A DNA stretch of 7,225 bases from Planctomycetaceae bacterium UBA969 (GTDB lineage Bacteria; Planctomycetota; Planctomycetia; Gemmatales; Gemmataceae). The DNA is taken from positions 2,730 through 9,954 of the forward strand of contig DBCB01000023.1 of NCBI GenBank assembly GCA_002303765.1, read 5' to 3'. The translations under genes and the position numbers were made by a program. The notes below the pieces were generated by a model. The model did no database searches and was not told where the DNA came from. It worked only from the letters and a program-made list of their open reading frames with translations. Below are positions 5,819 to 7,225 of the stretch, piece after piece (position 1 is the stretch's first letter; the number at the start of each line of letters is the position of its first letter).

Positions 5819-6781
5819 ATGCCTATCCACCTATTTGATCCACTGGCGCCTGCGATCTTCCCACGCTATTCAGGTGCTTCTGATTTTCAGCGTATTTCTC
5901 AGGGAATAGTTCGTGTCACTACGGGCAGTAGATTGCACTTCGGTTTCCTAAACCTCACTCCAAATAATATCCCTTTTTGGGACGACCTAAATGGCAACCC
6001 CACGCTTCCTGTGCGCAGGTTTGGTGGTATAGGGTTGATGATTCCTAACCCAGGGATTTCCGTTCTTGCAGAAGTATCTAACTCTTGGAGCTATCAAGGT
6101 GGGCATGTGCAAAGGGTTGAGGAATGCGCTCTGAAGCTGCAAGCCTATTGCGAAAACAATAATATCACGCTTAAACCTTGCAGGGTTATTGTCGAAAAAT
6201 CAGCCCCCCATCATGTGGGTCTGGGTACGGGAACCCAACTTGCTCTGGCTTTGGGGAAATCTTTGCTGCTTGCCAACGGTTTTGATATGCCCACAAAAGA
6301 ACTCGGCCCGATTTTTGGTAGAGGCAACCGGTCTGCGATTGGCCTTTATGGTTTTGATCATGGCGGATTAATTGTTGAGGGGGGTAAAACCAAAGAGGAC
6401 AAAATATCCCCACTGATTTCTAATCTTCCTTGGCCTAGCGATTGGAATATCGAATTGCACTACGATAGTGAAAAGCCCGGCGTTCATGGCGTAGAGGAAG
6501 TGAATGCCTTTAAAGAAATTATGAACGCCCCCAAGGATAACGACTTGCTTTCTGCGAATTCCAGAAATGCCTTATTGGGAATCTTGCCTGCCATCGTTTC
6601 GAAAGATCTTGAAGCGGTGAGAAAATATATATTTGATATGAATATGCGAACGGGAAGGGTATTTGAACCTTTCGAGGGCAAAGCAGAAACAGCGAAGTCA
6701 GGCTCAAAAGAATTGGTGGATTTTTGCGGCCAGAGTTCTTGGGGCCCCGTCAAATTTCAAATCAAAACTATTTCTCTTTGA
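5819..6781 (+). CDS. Beta-ribofuranosylaminobenzene 5'-phosphate synthase homologue, apparently shortened at the C-terminus
   Basis: Beta-RFAP synthase joins p-hydroxybenzoate or p-aminobenzoate to PRPP, with CO2 release, in the first committed step of methanopterin synthesis. From ATG5819 the protein is 320 residues. Motifs are TGSRLHFGFLNL (35-46), RRFGGIGLM (66-74), the GHMP-kinase-type APHHVGLGTGTQ (129-140), GRGNRSAIG (167-175), GGLIVEGG (182-189) and GQSSWGP (304-310). Residues 1-29 form an extension before the usual family start. The end is odd: only 10 residues follow GQSSWGP, where I expect about 50-60, and the segment before it (KELVDFCGQSSWGP) seems to lack several residues that usually separate these parts. 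It starts one base after the DUF447 stop with only a weak GGA. Its last 14 bp overlap the convergent small lipoprotein gene. Function is uncertain if the lost tail is needed. Confidence 0.85.
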   Translation: MPIHLFDPLAPAIFPRYSGASDFQRISQGIVRVTTGSRLHFGFLNLTPNNIPFWDDLNGNPTLPVRRFGGIGLMIPNPGISVLAEVSNSWSYQGGHVQRVEECALKLQAYCENNNITLKPCRVIVEKSAPHHVGLGTGTQLALALGKSLLLANGFDMPTKELGPIFGRGNRSAIGLYGFDHGGLIVEGGKTKEDKISPLISNLPWPSDWNIELHYDSEKPGVHGVEEVNAFKEIMNAPKDNDLLSANSRNALLGILPAIVSKDLEAVRKYIFDMNMRTGRVFEPFEGKAETAKSGSKELVDFCGQSSWGPVKFQIKTISL

Positions 6782-6941
6782 TGGTTATTCCAGGAGCATC
6801 CTGACTTTTAGTGGTCATCAACTTGATGCGAGGATCCACTTGTGTTCCGGGTGCGAGTTTTGGATCTGTGGATTTTACTTCTGTATCCCCACCACAACCC
6901 AAAAAAGCAAAAACAACAATTGATGCAAATGTTTTTTTCAT
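6768..6941 (-). CDS. Small lipoprotein (57 residues) downstream of the DUF1559 gene
   Basis: This frame, read by hand on the minus strand, starts at ATG6941 and ends at TAG (6768-6770). The protein begins MKKTFASIVVFAFLGCGGD: two Lys, a hydrophobic core, and a lipobox-like FLGC with Cys16, so it is probably exported and lipid-anchored. The mature part has TDPKLAPGTQVDPRIKLM and ends KEK. The start lies 17 nt after the stop of the DUF1559 gene on the same strand, so they form a transcription unit. Tiny lipoproteins directly after DUF1559 genes recur in Planctomycetes; their function is unknown. The ribosome binding sequence is weak. The 3' end overlaps the end of the convergent beta-RFAP synthase homologue by 14 bp. 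Confidence 0.75.
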   Translation of the reverse strand: MKKTFASIVVFAFLGCGGDTEVKSTDPKLAPGTQVDPRIKLMTTKSQDAPGITIKEK

Positions 6942-6958
6942 GTTGAATAACTTTCAAA

Positions 6959-7225
6959 TTAATCCAATGAGACTAATTGCCCATCTTTTGCGCCACACAT
7001 ATAAACAAAAATTGTGAAACCAACCGAAGGCTTAAAGGACCGAATCGATCCATCTAAAAACATGGTGTTGATAATATTACCCGGGTGCATACTACCGGGG
7101 TAACCCGCGCCAAGACCTTTACCCGCAGGGGTAGTGTCACAGTTAGTGTTAGTGGAATCAGGGCATAAGCCAAAGTCGGATGCAAAAAATCCATGCCCGT
7201 ATGAAAACTGACTCCAACCCTCTTG
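6959..7225 (-). CDS. DUF1559 (prepilin-like, H-X9-DG type) protein, C-terminal part only
   Basis: The last 88 residues of a minus-strand protein run in from the right edge. They read GWSQFSYGHGFFASDFG near the left and GYPGSMHPGNIINTMFLDGS in the middle. They end FVYMCGAKDGQLVSLD before TAA (6959-6961). This is the typical C-terminus of planctomycete DUF1559 proteins, which carry a type IV prepilin-like N-terminus and are thought to be surface or pseudopilin-like proteins. The His-to-DG spacing here is 10 residues rather than the usual 9. The N-terminus with the prepilin cleavage site is outside the window. The small lipoprotein gene follows after 17 nt. Confidence 0.88.
   Translation of the reverse strand, partial: QEGWSQFSYGHGFFASDFGLCPDSTNTNCDTTPAGKGLGAGYPGSMHPGNIINTMFLDGSIRSFKPSVGFTIFVYMCGAKDGQLVSLD

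Noticed and set aside
6663..7017. Plus-strand frames that might continue the beta-RFAP synthase after a frameshift
   Set aside because: Neither other frame resumes recognisable family sequence after GQSSWGP; the DNA there is explained by the minus-strand lipoprotein and DUF1559 genes.
1..7225. CRISPR arrays, tRNA or rRNA genes, insertion sequences
   Set aside because: No regularly spaced repeats, no tRNA-like cloverleaf, no rRNA stretches, and no transposase or terminal inverted repeats were seen.

Overview
The window looks like a piece of a planctomycete chromosome of moderate GC content. Two things point there. One is a DUF1559 (prepilin-like, H-X9-DG type) C-terminus followed at once by a tiny lipoprotein gene, a pairing typical of Planctomycetes. 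The other is a pair of archaeal-type tetrahydromethanopterin (H4MPT) genes, which among bacteria occur mainly in methylotrophic proteobacteria and Planctomycetes. The assignment is inferred from gene content and recalled family features; no database search was made.

Layout. Positions 1-1787 (+) hold hslV (its 5' part lies outside the window) and hslU, the two subunits of the HslUV (ClpQY) ATP-dependent protease. hslU most likely starts at a TTG behind a good Shine-Dalgarno site. A hairpin followed by a T-run just after hslU is a probable terminator, and it overlaps the 3' end of a convergent alpha/beta-hydrolase gene on the minus strand (1796-2548). That hydrolase has Cys instead of Ser in its nucleophile elbow and Asn where the triad Asp is expected. 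A gap of about 365 bp follows, holding a candidate promoter and a cluster of inverted repeats. Next on the minus strand is a probable lipoprotein with a long Lys/Glu/Pro-rich linker (2914-4170), then an RNase Z-like metallo-beta-lactamase hydrolase (4302-5141).

From a short AT-rich intergenic region, DUF447 and a beta-ribofuranosylaminobenzene 5'-phosphate synthase homologue run on the plus strand as a tight two-gene unit (5239-6781). The synthase catalyses the first committed step of methanopterin synthesis, so this pair probably serves cofactor production for H4MPT-linked C1 metabolism. The synthase homologue ends unusually early after its conserved GQSSWGP motif and may be shortened or decaying. 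Tail-to-tail with it, on the minus strand, lie a 57-residue lipoprotein (6768-6941) and the C-terminus of a DUF1559 protein that runs off the right edge.

There are no rRNA or tRNA genes, CRISPR arrays or insertion sequences that I can see. No obviously new multi-gene system is present. The most interesting items are the shortened methanopterin gene, the altered hydrolase triad, and an inverted-repeat arrangement that could mask the DUF447 ribosome binding site.
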